Shown here one piece after another: positions 1-7,329 of a DNA stretch of 14,012 bases; position 1 is the first letter of the stretch; each line of letters begins with the position of its first letter. The stretch is from CAZJUO01 sp964549245 (GTDB taxonomy: Bacteria; Patescibacteriota; Patescibacteriia; UBA10025; JAHIVO01): NCBI GenBank assembly GCA_964549245.1, contig CAZJUO010000028.1:1-14012 (forward strand), given 5' to 3'. The position numbers and the translations under genes are program-made. The notes under the pieces are model-generated. The model was given only the letters and a program-made list of their open reading frames with translations. It ran no database searches and was not told the origin of the DNA.

Positions 1-533
1 TTTCCCTGATACGTCCGTATATAAAAAAGCAGCAATACAGCAATTAAAATGAATAACATCGCCACAAACACACTGACCGCGCCCCAGGGAATGTCGTATT
101 TAAAAATCGCGTAAATCAAAGCGCCTATCAAAAACGGCAAGGGGTAGGTAAAATCAAGAATTTTATCCACGATGATCGAAGCAAAACCGTGAGAAAACCG
201 TATGCCCGTATCTTTTTTCAGCACATAGGCGCGAATTGGCTCGCCGCCGATATACAGTCCAGGAGTCAACGAGCTGACCGTATAGCCGACAAATTTTGGC
301 GGCAACAACTTTCGCATGGGCACTTTGTCACCCTGGGCTTCGAGGATCAATTTCCAGCGATATATAATCACCAGCATTTGCGTAAGCCCCAGAACAACCA
401 CCAGCAATATGGTCGGCCAGGGAAAAGAAGCAAAAGCCGCCCTCAAATCATCCCACCCGATATAATGAAGCACCGCGATAAACAAAGCGATGCCCAAGAC
501 ACAAGAAGCAATAAATAGAATCGTTTTTTTCAT
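1..533 (-). CDS. Flippase-like membrane protein, LPG synthase TM domain family (partial, 3' end outside window)
   Basis: This reading frame starts at the ATG at 533 and runs without a stop through the left edge; about 177 codons are present. The protein begins MKKTILFIASCVLGIALFIA. It has hydrophobic segments at about residues 3-22, 40-58, 125-142 and 148-168. Around residues 90-107 is a segment containing GGEPIRAYVLKK, which matches the conserved GE..R...L feature of the lysylphosphatidylglycerol synthase transmembrane domain / UPF0104 family (PF03706). Family members are polytopic inner-membrane proteins of about 300-340 residues, linked to aminoacyl-phospholipid flipping or to export of glycolipid precursors. 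No synthase domain is visible in the part present. No Shine-Dalgarno sequence precedes the ATG, and a promoter overlaps the end of the upstream peptidase gene. The family call is fairly sure; the substrate cannot be told. Confidence 0.82.
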   Translation of the reverse strand, partial: MKKTILFIASCVLGIALFIAVLHYIGWDDLRAAFASFPWPTILLVVVLGLTQMLVIIYRWKLILEAQGDKVPMRKLLPPKFVGYTVSSLTPGLYIGGEPIRAYVLKKDTGIRFSHGFASIIVDKILDFTYPLPFLIGALIYAIFKYDIPWGAVSVFVAMLFILIAVLLLFYIRTYQG

Positions 534-585
534 GGTAGTGCGTGTGTATTACCAATAAAAAAATAATACATGGCTAATACTGCTA

Positions 586-614
586 ATTATATCCTATAAC
601 TTCGTTGCGTTCAA
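586..614 (-). promoter_or_regulatory. Sigma70-type promoter for the flippase-like gene
   Basis: Reading the minus strand, TTGAAC (614-609) is followed by a 17-nt spacer and a perfect TATAAT (591-586). The -35 box overlaps the TGA stop codon of the upstream peptidase gene (613-611). The expected transcript start is near 579, giving a leader of about 45 nt to the ATG at 533. Confidence 0.6.
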
Positions 615-1414
615 TCGATATTCGGATACACGACAATAATAACTTTTTGGCCGGTATCAACATCGCCGCCGTTCCAATCATGCATGGCCTGCATTACATT
701 TTCCGTAGTGTAATGGAAATTTTCCCCGCGGCGGGTTCCTACGTCATTGGTAATAAATTCGTCAGCCGTATATCCCCGTATGACAAACATGTGGTAGAGC
801 GGGCCGGGGGCGGTAAAATATGGATTTTCCAACTGCCGTCCGGCGGCCGGTACAATAACGGGCCGTCCGGCGGCTATATGGCGCTTAATTTCTTCAACCG
901 TGGGGTTACTGATTACCTCAACGCGCCTATAACCCCAATATGACTGTATCAAGTCGGCCGTTTCTTGAGCCGTAGTGTCTTTATAAAACCCCAGCGTGCT
1001 ATTTTCATAGGCCACAAAATCTTGAATTTCCTGCTCAGCCAGCCCTTGGGTAAACGTTTTATTTTGATAATAATAATGCACGGTGATAGCTGAAGCCTCC
1101 TCACAGGATTCTTCGTGGAGTTCGTCCCAATTAGCGTACGGGGCCTGGGTGGTGAACGGCACGGCTAAATTAAATTCCGCGGGCAACGGCTGCACTGCTG
1201 AACTGTTCGTATTGGTATTGGCATTGCTATCGTCACCAACGTTTGTATTGGCATTGCTTCGATTGAGAATATCCGGAAAGGAAATTGGCTGCGGTTCCGG
1301 TTCGGCCATCCAATCATTCCATACGTCAATAATGCGAAAACGCAAAGCATAGCCAATCCCTGCTACCAGGATCAGGACGAGGATGATATATAGTATGGCT
1401 GAACGCGTCTTCAT
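611..1414 (-). CDS. Membrane-anchored C39-like cysteine peptidase with Asn/Thr linker
   Basis: This is a 267-residue protein from an ATG start. An N-terminal membrane anchor (about 5-24) is followed by a short amphipathic stretch and a low-complexity linker rich in Asn and Thr (about 51-73). A C-terminal papain-like domain of the Peptidase_C39_2 type (PF13529) spans about 83-264. The expected active-site set is visible: Gln90 in VPFTTQAPY (oxyanion hole), Cys104 in HEESCEEAS, His208 in LYHMFVIRGY and Asn223/Asp224 in FITNDVG. The domain is therefore probably active and faces outside the membrane. Unlike true C39 peptidases it is not fused to an ABC transporter, so a bacteriocin-leader role is not supported. 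Its natural substrate is unknown. No Shine-Dalgarno sequence precedes the start. The gene has its own strong promoter just downstream of corA. Confidence 0.85.
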   Translation of the reverse strand: MKTRSAILYIILVLILVAGIGYALRFRIIDVWNDWMAEPEPQPISFPDILNRSNANTNVGDDSNANTNTNSSAVQPLPAEFNLAVPFTTQAPYANWDELHEESCEEASAITVHYYYQNKTFTQGLAEQEIQDFVAYENSTLGFYKDTTAQETADLIQSYWGYRRVEVISNPTVEEIKRHIAAGRPVIVPAAGRQLENPYFTAPGPLYHMFVIRGYTADEFITNDVGTRRGENFHYTTENVMQAMHDWNGGDVDTGQKVIIVVYPNID

Positions 1415-1434
1415 AATATACTGTTTTTAAAATA

Positions 1435-1465
1435 ACACTATATCCCAGTTATAGAATAGTGTCAA
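1435..1465 (-). promoter_or_regulatory. Strong promoter overlapped by a 7-bp inverted repeat (possible operator)
   Basis: On the minus strand, TTGACA (1465-1460), a 17-nt spacer and TATAGT (1442-1437) form a near-consensus sigma70 promoter about 16 nt upstream of the likely leader and the ATG at 1414. A perfect inverted repeat, ACACTAT (1462-1456) and ATAGTGT (1441-1435), covers both boxes. This would suit a dimeric repressor, but no regulator gene is in the window. Confidence 0.65.
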
Positions 1466-1484
1466 ATAAATATATTGCGCAATA

Positions 1485-2441
1485 TCAAAACCAATCCCGC
1501 TTCTTAAAATACCAGGCCAGCAATAGAACCGACAGCAGCATCACTGTAAGCGCCAGATAAAATCCAACTGGCGACTGCAAGGTCGGTATGTATTTAAAAT
1601 TCATACCGAATATTCCAGCGATCAAGCTTGGCACCAATACCAGCGCGCCCCAGGAAGTCACCCGCTTCATAGTGATATTTAGGTTATTGGAAATGGAAGA
1701 TAGATGAATTTCAATAGTTGAGGTAAGAATATCCCGATAGGTTGCAACCATTTCGATCAGCTGGGTGATGTGGTTATTTATTTCCGTAAACAGTTCAATC
1801 TTGCTGCTGTCTAAAAATTGTGCGTATTGCTTTTCAATGGCGACGACTACTTCCCGGTTGGCCACCAAAGCCTTATGGAACAAGATTAAACTTTTTTTGA
1901 CCATAAAAGACTTTTTCATGATCACGTTGCTTTTTTTATAATCAAACATCCGATCTTCCACTTCTTCGATGATATCACTCAAACCGTCTATCTGCTGAAA
2001 GTAGCTGTCAACTATTTCGTCCAATAATATAAACAAAATATGGGTAATGCCTTCCTTAAACACCGTATTGCTGCGCGCTGCCGTATACGAATAAATTTTA
2101 TCTATGGCCGAAACGTGGTGGCGGTGCAGGGTGATCAGGTCATTCCTGCTCTTGGAAATAAAAATCAGCACCGGCGCCACCGCCAGATGATCTTCGACCA
2201 GGGTGGGGGTGCTGGTGACAATGACCGAATAATTTTTTTCGTTATATAGCAGTGGACGCTGCTCTAAACGCAGCAATTCTTTGATTTCCTGGGCTTGAAT
2301 GCCGATCAAACTGGCGACTTGCTCAATTTCCGATTTGGTCGGCTTTTCAAAATCGGACCAAACCGGCTGTCCGGTTTTTAAATCCGTAAACTTTCCGCTT
2401 TTAACGGTATTCTTATCTAGTATAAAGGTTTTATTAGCCAT
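1485..2441 (-). CDS. corA: CorA-type divalent metal ion transporter
   Basis: This 318-residue protein is the usual length for the CorA Mg2+/Co2+ channel family (PF01544). Residues 1-255 form the cytoplasmic funnel region, with the long helical stretch at about 140-255. TM1 lies at about 262-279 and ends in the signature GMN motif (279-281, in FGMNFKYIP), the selectivity filter at the pore mouth. TM2 lies at about 292-311 and is followed by the basic tail KKRDWF. It should form a homopentamer in the cytoplasmic membrane and move Mg2+ or related ions. The ATG at 2441 follows a TATACT box by only six bases and has no Shine-Dalgarno sequence, so the mRNA may be leaderless. The lineage within CorA (Mg2+, Co2+ or Zn2+ efflux type) is not decided by sequence alone. 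Confidence 0.93.
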   Translation of the reverse strand: MANKTFILDKNTVKSGKFTDLKTGQPVWSDFEKPTKSEIEQVASLIGIQAQEIKELLRLEQRPLLYNEKNYSVIVTSTPTLVEDHLAVAPVLIFISKSRNDLITLHRHHVSAIDKIYSYTAARSNTVFKEGITHILFILLDEIVDSYFQQIDGLSDIIEEVEDRMFDYKKSNVIMKKSFMVKKSLILFHKALVANREVVVAIEKQYAQFLDSSKIELFTEINNHITQLIEMVATYRDILTSTIEIHLSSISNNLNITMKRVTSWGALVLVPSLIAGIFGMNFKYIPTLQSPVGFYLALTVMLLSVLLLAWYFKKRDWF

Positions 2442-2447
2442 ACCTAT

Positions 2448-2476
2448 AGTATACTGCGTATTAACAATTATTTAAA
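2448..2476 (-). promoter_or_regulatory. Candidate promoter giving a leaderless corA mRNA
   Basis: On the minus strand, TTTAAA (2476-2471), 17 nt and TATACT (2453-2448) precede the corA ATG (2441). The predicted start point, about seven bases after the -10 box, coincides with the A of the ATG. The -35 box is weak (4 of 6 consensus bases). Confidence 0.45.
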
Positions 2477-2550
2477 GCATAGCAAGCAGAGGCGGGATTA
2501 TAAATCCTGACTCCATACTAACTTCCAAAAACGAACAACAAACACGCGAG

Positions 2551-4446
2551 CTAACGAACCACTACTCCGCTATTACCCAGCAGTCCCCAATTCCACCGAA
2601 ATGAATCAATGGTAAAATATTTTTCACCGGATAAGGGATCAAGGGTAATTATTTTGCTGGGGTTATCCGCCGGTCCGATAAAACCGATAGCCACTCTGGT
2701 ATGCTCCCCGTTAACGGCTATTACCGTGCCACCCTGCGGCGTTTGCCAATCGATGCGTGAGCCAGAACCGGCCGTACCCCAGATTATTACCGGGTAGCCG
2801 TCTTTTATCGCTTCGGTTAATTGCTCGACAGACCAGCCGGTAAACCATTCAGCATCGCGGTACGCTTTGGCTACCTGCGCGATAGGCTGCCAATATACCC
2901 CGTAGCCGGTTGAGGGCTGATGGCCGTCAATATCTCCGACAAAGGCAATATGGGGATTGCCCCAGACGCCATCTTGTTTTGGCGTGGGATCAAAACCCAT
3001 TGCCTGTATCAAAGTCGATTCTGAAACATCAATATTATAAAACGACAGGGCCATGACCAAGGTAGCGATCTCGCAGCTCAAATTATGCTCCTGGCGATGA
3101 AACGGTACCGCTAGTTTGGTTACCGAGGCTTCGGTAGTGAAGGAAAAATTATAAGCCTGTTCAGAAGCATAACCTTGTTGGCTCGTAACCCCGGCTGACA
3201 TGGCGACAGCGTATGTTTGATTGAAGCTCAACTGGCCATCCGGCTGGAAGGTCATTTCATTCTCCTGCCAACTAAAGGTGCCGTTAACTTCCGGGCTGAT
3301 AGTAAATTTTCCTTCGGCGGAAGCGTGGTCAACAGCTTGGTTGAATTGCCAGCGGATGCCGCTATTCACGCTTACCCCTTGGGCTGTATCGTGCGGAAAC
3401 GAACTGATTACTTTTGCTGGCCCTATGGTAGTAAATGAATACTGGGCATTCTCCTCCAAATATCCTCCGTTAAATGTTTCCAAACCGGCTTGCAGAATCA
3501 GGGTGTAGGTGGTATCTTTTTGCAATGCGGCAGCATCATAGGTAATGGTTTTATAATCTTCGGTCACCCAGGAACCTTCCAGCGCTGGTTTGATTTCCGC
3601 ATTTTTTTTAAACGATTCAAAGTCGACATTTTCCGAAAACGTCACGCTGATTTGTTTATCAAGCGCCACCATGGTACCTTGAGGCTGCATTGCCGCAACA
3701 CCAGGAGCCTGCCGAACAGTAAACATATATTCTTTCTCTGCTACCGGTTCTCCTTGGTAGGCAACAGCGTCCGTGCCGAAGTAATAGCGTATATCCTGGC
3801 CCGTTACTGAAAGCTGGTACTCCTGTCCTTGCGATAGCTTTTTGGTCGGGGTAATTGTGAGTTGGTTTTTTTCTTCATTATACTCTTTTGTAAACTCAAG
3901 GGTTGGCTGAAACTGAAAATCAAAATTGCGCAGATTTTCATTGCTGGCGGTTAACGACAGGGTAAACGATTGGGTCGGAGCTATGGTCTCACCTGCTTCT
4001 GGGATAATGCCGGTAACCTCGGGTTTATCCTGGGCCGTAAAGACAAACACCTGCTCGGCCGGTTTGCGAATAGATAAAAACGAACCCTTTATATTGCTGA
4101 CCCGCACTTCATAGGTCGTGCCAGGCTGCCAAGTTAGTTCTGGCTCAAAAGCGATAGAGCGAACCAGATGATCCCCCCAAAGCGCCTGGCTGTAGGTAGT
4201 CTGGCCGTATACTTCTGGCGTAATGCTGACTTCGGCCTGACGCTGAATCGGCCGGTTAAACCGCAGTTCAAGTTTTGAACCGATGAGGGTTTTATCGCCC
4301 TCGGTGTCGGTAACAAGTTTGGCCGTTGGCGTTTGATTTAGTAGCAAAAAAATTATAAACAATAAAAAAAATATGGTCATGACCACGCTCAACCATATTA
4401 CATTTTTATTACGCTTGGTGTTCTTACTTTTGTTTGTACCCTTCAT
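2551..4446 (-). CDS. Anchored multi-Ig stalk protein with C-terminal C39-like peptidase
   Basis: I start this gene at the ATG at 4446 (631 aa, MKGTNKSK), not at the in-frame TTG at 4485, because a -10 box covers the codons after that TTG. A basic cytoplasmic N-terminus is followed by one membrane helix (about 16-37). Four consecutive beta-sandwich modules of the bacterial Ig-like Big_5/SbsA type lie at about 41-138, 141-244, 248-340 and 344-438, with recurring F-N-[RQ]-[PA], P-E-V and Y-x-F-x-[FT]-T patterns. The C-terminal Peptidase_C39_2-like domain (about 444-629) keeps Gln452 (FHRQ), Cys458 (LSCEIA), His582 (GEHTRVAIGF) and Asp603 (TLDPLSG), so it is probably active. The layout is a protease held away from the membrane on a stalk. 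The substrate is unknown; trimming of surface or neighbouring-cell proteins is a guess. Confidence 0.86.
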   Translation of the reverse strand: MKGTNKSKNTKRNKNVIWLSVVMTIFFLLFIIFLLLNQTPTAKLVTDTEGDKTLIGSKLELRFNRPIQRQAEVSITPEVYGQTTYSQALWGDHLVRSIAFEPELTWQPGTTYEVRVSNIKGSFLSIRKPAEQVFVFTAQDKPEVTGIIPEAGETIAPTQSFTLSLTASNENLRNFDFQFQPTLEFTKEYNEEKNQLTITPTKKLSQGQEYQLSVTGQDIRYYFGTDAVAYQGEPVAEKEYMFTVRQAPGVAAMQPQGTMVALDKQISVTFSENVDFESFKKNAEIKPALEGSWVTEDYKTITYDAAALQKDTTYTLILQAGLETFNGGYLEENAQYSFTTIGPAKVISSFPHDTAQGVSVNSGIRWQFNQAVDHASAEGKFTISPEVNGTFSWQENEMTFQPDGQLSFNQTYAVAMSAGVTSQQGYASEQAYNFSFTTEASVTKLAVPFHRQEHNLSCEIATLVMALSFYNIDVSESTLIQAMGFDPTPKQDGVWGNPHIAFVGDIDGHQPSTGYGVYWQPIAQVAKAYRDAEWFTGWSVEQLTEAIKDGYPVIIWGTAGSGSRIDWQTPQGGTVIAVNGEHTRVAIGFIGPADNPSKIITLDPLSGEKYFTIDSFRWNWGLLGNSGVVVR

Positions 4447-4473
4447 ACCAAAAAACGGTTTGTAGATACACCA

Positions 4474-4502
4474 ATAATACCACAATTTTTTCTAAAAGTA
4501 AA
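4474..4502 (-). promoter_or_regulatory. Promoter for the Ig-stalk C39 peptidase gene
   Basis: On the minus strand, TTTACT (4502-4497), a 17-nt spacer and TATTAT (4479-4474) lie 27 nt upstream of the ATG at 4446. The boxes overlap the first codons that would be used by a TTG start at 4485, which supports the downstream ATG. Confidence 0.55.
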
Positions 4503-4511
4503 ATAACCTTT

Positions 4512-4745
4512 TTATTCCAAAACGTCTTCCTCGTTATGCTCTTTTTCGTTGCCTATCTCGCGGCTGCCTCCTTGCTTTTTTGTTACGCTGACAATGCCGA
4601 GTATAATGCCGATTACACCAACCAGCAAAATTAAACCCAAATACCAGTTGGGAAAAGCAAAACCATCCACGGAAAAAATTAGAAAGACAATCCCATCCAA
4701 GGTAATGAGAATACCGACGACTAAGGTGTACCAGGCTGCGGTCAT
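4512..4745 (-). CDS. Small two-helix membrane protein of unknown function
   Basis: From the ATG at 4745 this is a 77-residue protein (MTAAWYTLVVG). An alternative TTG at 4757 would add four residues. It has two hydrophobic helices at about 5-27 and 34-54, joined by a short loop containing FAFPNWY. A hydrophilic tail follows, rich in Lys, Glu and Asn and ending EEDVLE. A strong promoter sits directly upstream, which supports it being a real gene. It most likely lies in the cytoplasmic membrane with both termini on the cytoplasmic side, inferred from the basic TKK after helix 2. I recognise no family. It could be a small uncharacterised envelope protein. Confidence 0.65.
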   Translation of the reverse strand: MTAAWYTLVVGILITLDGIVFLIFSVDGFAFPNWYLGLILLVGVIGIILGIVSVTKKQGGSREIGNEKEHNEEDVLE

Positions 4746-4774
4746 AGTTTTTTGCAATTAATGTTTCTCTTACT

Positions 4775-4803
4775 AGTATATCCGGGCTTTTCCACTTCGT
4801 CAA
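4775..4803 (-). promoter_or_regulatory. Near-consensus promoter for the small membrane protein
   Basis: On the minus strand, TTGACG (4803-4798), a 17-nt spacer and TATACT (4780-4775) match the sigma70 consensus at 10 of 12 positions. Transcription should start near 4768, about 23 nt before the ATG at 4745. Confidence 0.72.
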
Positions 4804-4849
4804 ATGGAACCCCCTTGCCAAATCAAATGAGATCTGCCTAAATAAGGAG

Positions 4850-4918
4850 GCAGGGAAGGAGAGGCGAATACAGGACGTGCAAATATCCGATTCGCCTCCA
4901 TCCTCCCTGCTTTTGTTT
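4850..4918. terminator. Long imperfect hairpin at the end of the ATP-grasp-like gene, possible terminator
   Basis: The arms 4850-4869 and 4890-4910 are complementary over about 20 bp with one or two irregularities (outer GCAGGGA/TCCCTGC, inner GGCGAAT/ATTCGCC) around a 20-nt loop. On the plus strand the hairpin is followed by TTTTGTTT (4911-4918), like an intrinsic terminator. On the minus strand, the direction of the genes, the bases after it (CTCCTTATTT) are a poorer U-tract. It may end the minus-strand operon, block antisense transcription, or be a dispersed repeat. Confidence 0.5.
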
Positions 4919-4925
4919 GTAGGGG

Positions 4926-6242
4926 TCAGGTTACGGCCACAATGGTTTCTACCGCATCAGGCTGGCCGTGCACTTTCCAAAAATCCCTAAAGTGCGCCGG
5001 AAAGCCGATTACCTCGCTGCCGCCACAGGCCGGAAAAGCGTAAAAAGGATTTAGGCGGGCAAATAATTCCTTACGCTCAATCTCACCGCTGGCTGATAAA
5101 TAGGTAACTGGATAGCGACGCGAAACTAACTCCTGCAAAAGCCACGGTTCACCATGGTATGAATCATCCAATGCCTGTTCAAGCAAGGCTTTGGCTTTGA
5201 TGGCGCTGCAAAACGAAAGATTGAGCACCCCGCGGCCGCCAGCGCGCTTTTGCGGATGCATACCGGCGTATTTTAGGACCAGTTTTCTCTTTTTGGCGGG
5301 TATGGCGGCAATCTCGCTCAAACGAACCGACTGCCTTGTGCCGTCAATTTTGATGTTATACCGGCTGTAGGCATCCACCAAATACGTAGTGGGAAACAAA
5401 GCGCGTTCAGCATTGGTGTAATACCCGAAGGTAGCCGGATGAAACGGCAAACACATGGCAATCTTGTGATCGGTAATAACAGTGGGCGGTGGTTCAATTT
5501 CAATACCTCCAGCCGCGTACAGCTCCAATAATCGCTGCCAACCGCGGTATTGGTTTAATTCCTCCAAATAATGCCGCAAAACGATATCATAATCTCCGAT
5601 GTCATCTGGTATAACCCGCTCACTGATAGTAAAGTCAATGCCCAGCTGGCGAATAGCCCGGGCAAAAAATCGTGCCTCACTGCCGTAAAAATCGCCCTTA
5701 TGCAGCAGATGAATTACCCGCGGCCGCTCTTGGCCGGTTACTATGCGGATCTGATCCGCCACCCGAGCCACAAAGGTTCTGCCGATAATTTCCTTTCCTG
5801 GGTAACAAGTCGCTAAGGCTGCGTGGTAGCCCCAGCCCGATCCGGGGGTTTGTAATTCGGCAATCCGGTTAAATGTCGGCTGGTCGGTTCTGGCAAAGAG
5901 CGGCAGGCGCATCGGTTTATCAGTAAACAAACGGCGATGTATTTCACGCATAGCGTCAGACAATCCTGTTTCCAGTAAATCCCGCAACCAATGTAAGGCA
6001 GGTTCAGACAGCGACTGATGGTAAAGCCGGAAAGTGGTTGATAGCCAATTTCTGATACTGAAACCGCGCTGCGTCAAGTACGCGTACTCACGCATAGTAA
6101 TCGGAAAGGGATCGGGGCTGACCAATGACGTGAAACGCCGATCATCGCCAAATCCAACAGCGCAATCATCCAACTGCGCTTTGACTGCCAGGGCAGCCTG
6201 TTTCAAGCAATGCTGCTTGGTAATGAGTGGTAAGGTTTTCAC
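4926..6242 (-). CDS. ATP-grasp-like protein, probably circularly permuted type
   Basis: This is a 438-residue protein with a GTG start at 6242, chosen because a strong Shine-Dalgarno sequence precedes it by four bases. No signal peptide or membrane helix is seen, so it is probably cytoplasmic. Several spots resemble the circularly permuted ATP-grasp ligases (glutathionylspermidine-synthase-like and related amide ligases): FARTD at 116-120, IAELQTPGSGWGYH at 127-140 (compare the usual R.D then EhN..PGg), VLKYAGMHPQKRAGGRGV at 322-339 (nucleotide-binding Lys and Gly loop) and PWLLQELVSRRYPVTYL at 366-382 (compare yVaQefv...P). Such enzymes join a carboxylate to an amine using ATP. The gene follows a desuccinylase/aspartoacylase-like hydrolase with a 54-nt gap in one transcription unit, suggesting a common small-molecule or peptide substrate. 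The family call rests on motif reading only. Confidence 0.55.
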   Translation of the reverse strand: MKTLPLITKQHCLKQAALAVKAQLDDCAVGFGDDRRFTSLVSPDPFPITMREYAYLTQRGFSIRNWLSTTFRLYHQSLSEPALHWLRDLLETGLSDAMREIHRRLFTDKPMRLPLFARTDQPTFNRIAELQTPGSGWGYHAALATCYPGKEIIGRTFVARVADQIRIVTGQERPRVIHLLHKGDFYGSEARFFARAIRQLGIDFTISERVIPDDIGDYDIVLRHYLEELNQYRGWQRLLELYAAGGIEIEPPPTVITDHKIAMCLPFHPATFGYYTNAERALFPTTYLVDAYSRYNIKIDGTRQSVRLSEIAAIPAKKRKLVLKYAGMHPQKRAGGRGVLNLSFCSAIKAKALLEQALDDSYHGEPWLLQELVSRRYPVTYLSASGEIERKELFARLNPFYAFPACGGSEVIGFPAHFRDFWKVHGQPDAVETIVAVT

Positions 6243-6246
6243 CTTG

Positions 6247-6255
6247 ACCTCCTTT
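6247..6255 (-). promoter_or_regulatory. Strong Shine-Dalgarno sequence fixing the GTG start of the ATP-grasp-like gene
   Basis: On the minus strand AAAGGAGGT lies four bases upstream of the GTG at 6242. It decides the start codon and contrasts with the gene just upstream in the same unit, which has no such site. Confidence 0.75.
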
Positions 6256-6296
6256 GATTGAATTGTGTAATGAACAAAAAATTATTATGGAATAAC

Positions 6297-7208
6297 TTAC
6301 TGAATATGCTTATTAATGCCGATATTGCAAAGTAGTTGTCCCTTAGTTGCCAATCCGGCTCGCCGCAGGCGCGTGACTATTCCTCCATGAGCGGTAACGC
6401 GTAATGGCACACTGGAGTAATCGTCATTAATCAGGCTGCCGATCACTGTCCCTTTTCGTACCTTGTCGCCTATCGAAACTTTTGGCGCAAAGATTCCCTT
6501 TTTCGGTGATGCAATATTCAAACGATCAATTACTGTCAACCTGCGCTTAGCAGCTGGAACGGCCTTATCACCAAGCATAACTGTAATGGCTTTGCGCAAA
6601 CCTGCCTCGGTTTTTTTAATCTCTGATTTATTAACTGTATCAATGGGCGGCAATTCAATGCCGATGGCCGGTACGCCAGCCATGACTGCATTGTAAATCA
6701 ATGTGCCCTTACTTCCCTTCATGCCCTTATCACGCGGTTTGATCCTCCAGGCCAAGGGGTAGGCAAATAGCTTGCATAATTTCTGTGTTTGCTCGCGGAT
6801 TGAAGCTGTTCCGCCGTCAACCCAAATAAGCTGCGGCATAGCCGGATCGGTAAAATTATGCAGATCTATTACAGCGGCACATTGGCGGGCCAGATGAAAC
6901 ACCGCCGCGGCGATGCGCCTTGACTGCTGTTTGCTCTTAGCCTGGCCGGGAAACACACGATTGATATTTAGGTTATCAGCCGGATTAACTTCGCTGTTTT
7001 GCTCTAGCCCTTTTGGATTGACTTTGGGCAGTATCACTACAGAACCGTGACAAATGGGTAACGGCTTTCGCAGCAACCGCTGCAGTACTAACTGCTGGCT
7101 GTACTCGTCTCCATGAACACCGGCCGTTATCAATAGCCGCGGCTTCCCATGGCCGATGGTTATTTTGGGGATATGGATACCCTTTACCGGCAGCCTTGTT
7201 GTTTTCAT
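6297..7208 (-). CDS. Succinylglutamate desuccinylase/aspartoacylase family zinc hydrolase
   Basis: From the ATG at 7208 this is a 303-residue protein. An in-frame TTG at 7259 lies inside a terminator hairpin and is rejected. The zinc-carboxypeptidase-like fold of the AstE/AspA family (PF04952) is clear: GVHGDE (His32 and Glu35, zinc ligands), PKVNPKG at 61-67, NINRVFPG at 81-88 (substrate-binding Asn/Arg), DLH (His117, third zinc ligand) and GIELPP (Glu185, catalytic). Residues about 222-299 form a small beta-rich, lipoyl/barrel-sandwich-like C-terminal domain with GIFAPKVSIGDKVRKGTVIG, as in many family members. It should be cytoplasmic and hydrolyse an N-acyl amino acid or a similar amide. 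True arginine catabolism (AstE) is not supported, because no other ast gene is nearby. A circularly permuted ATP-grasp-like gene follows in the same direction. Confidence 0.88.
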   Translation of the reverse strand: MKTTRLPVKGIHIPKITIGHGKPRLLITAGVHGDEYSQQLVLQRLLRKPLPICHGSVVILPKVNPKGLEQNSEVNPADNLNINRVFPGQAKSKQQSRRIAAAVFHLARQCAAVIDLHNFTDPAMPQLIWVDGGTASIREQTQKLCKLFAYPLAWRIKPRDKGMKGSKGTLIYNAVMAGVPAIGIELPPIDTVNKSEIKKTEAGLRKAITVMLGDKAVPAAKRRLTVIDRLNIASPKKGIFAPKVSIGDKVRKGTVIGSLINDDYSSVPLRVTAHGGIVTRLRRAGLATKGQLLCNIGINKHIQ

Positions 7209-7237
7209 ACGTTTAACATTAAAAATATCATACAAAC

Positions 7238-7264
7238 AAAAAACCTCTTTATGAGACAAAGAGG
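7238..7264 (-). terminator. Intrinsic terminator in the leader of the desuccinylase-like operon
   Basis: On the minus strand CCTCTTT (7264-7258) pairs perfectly with AAAGAGG (7250-7244) around a 7-nt loop. TTTTTT (7243-7238), a G and TTT follow. It lies 30 nt upstream of the ATG at 7208 and about 115 nt downstream of the promoter at 7385-7413, so it stands between promoter and gene. It either ends a short leader RNA or works as a regulated attenuator; it could also stop read-through from the holin-family gene. Confidence 0.72.
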
Positions 7265-7312
7265 GGTTGTATGACGGATTGTTATTACTTATTTTTTATA
7301 ATACAAACACTT

Positions 7313-7329
7313 CTCTTTGCCTTAAGAGG
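7313..7329 (-). promoter_or_regulatory. Alternative-pairing segments of a possible attenuator
   Basis: On the minus strand CCTCTT (7329-7324) can pair with AAAGAG (7318-7313). The same AAAGAG can instead pair with CTCTTT of the terminator's left arm (7263-7258), which would prevent the terminator. These are the 1:2, 2:3 and 3:4 pairings expected of a transcription attenuator. The stems are only 5-7 bp, so this is a hypothesis. Confidence 0.35.

Noticed and set aside
189..518. Plus-strand frame of 109 codons
   Set aside because: It is antisense to the flippase-like gene, which has clear family motifs and a promoter; the plus frame has neither.
605..943. Plus-strand frame of 112 codons
   Set aside because: It is antisense to the catalytic part of the C39-like peptidase, and resembles no protein.
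2480..2550. Small GGATT/AATCC hairpin as terminator of the Ig-stalk peptidase gene
   Set aside because: The stem is five base pairs with no T-run after it on the minus strand.
4447..4485. TTG start giving a 644-residue Ig-stalk peptidase
   Set aside because: The codons after the TTG coincide with a -10 box, and the ATG at 4446 begins a normal basic N-terminus before the membrane helix.
4534..4821. Minus-strand frame of 95 codons overlapping the small membrane protein
   Set aside because: It would start upstream of a strong promoter and overlaps the better two-helix frame; its composition is not protein-like.
7209..7259. TTG start giving a 320-residue desuccinylase-like protein
   Set aside because: The added codons are the terminator hairpin and its U-tract; family homology begins after the ATG at 7208.
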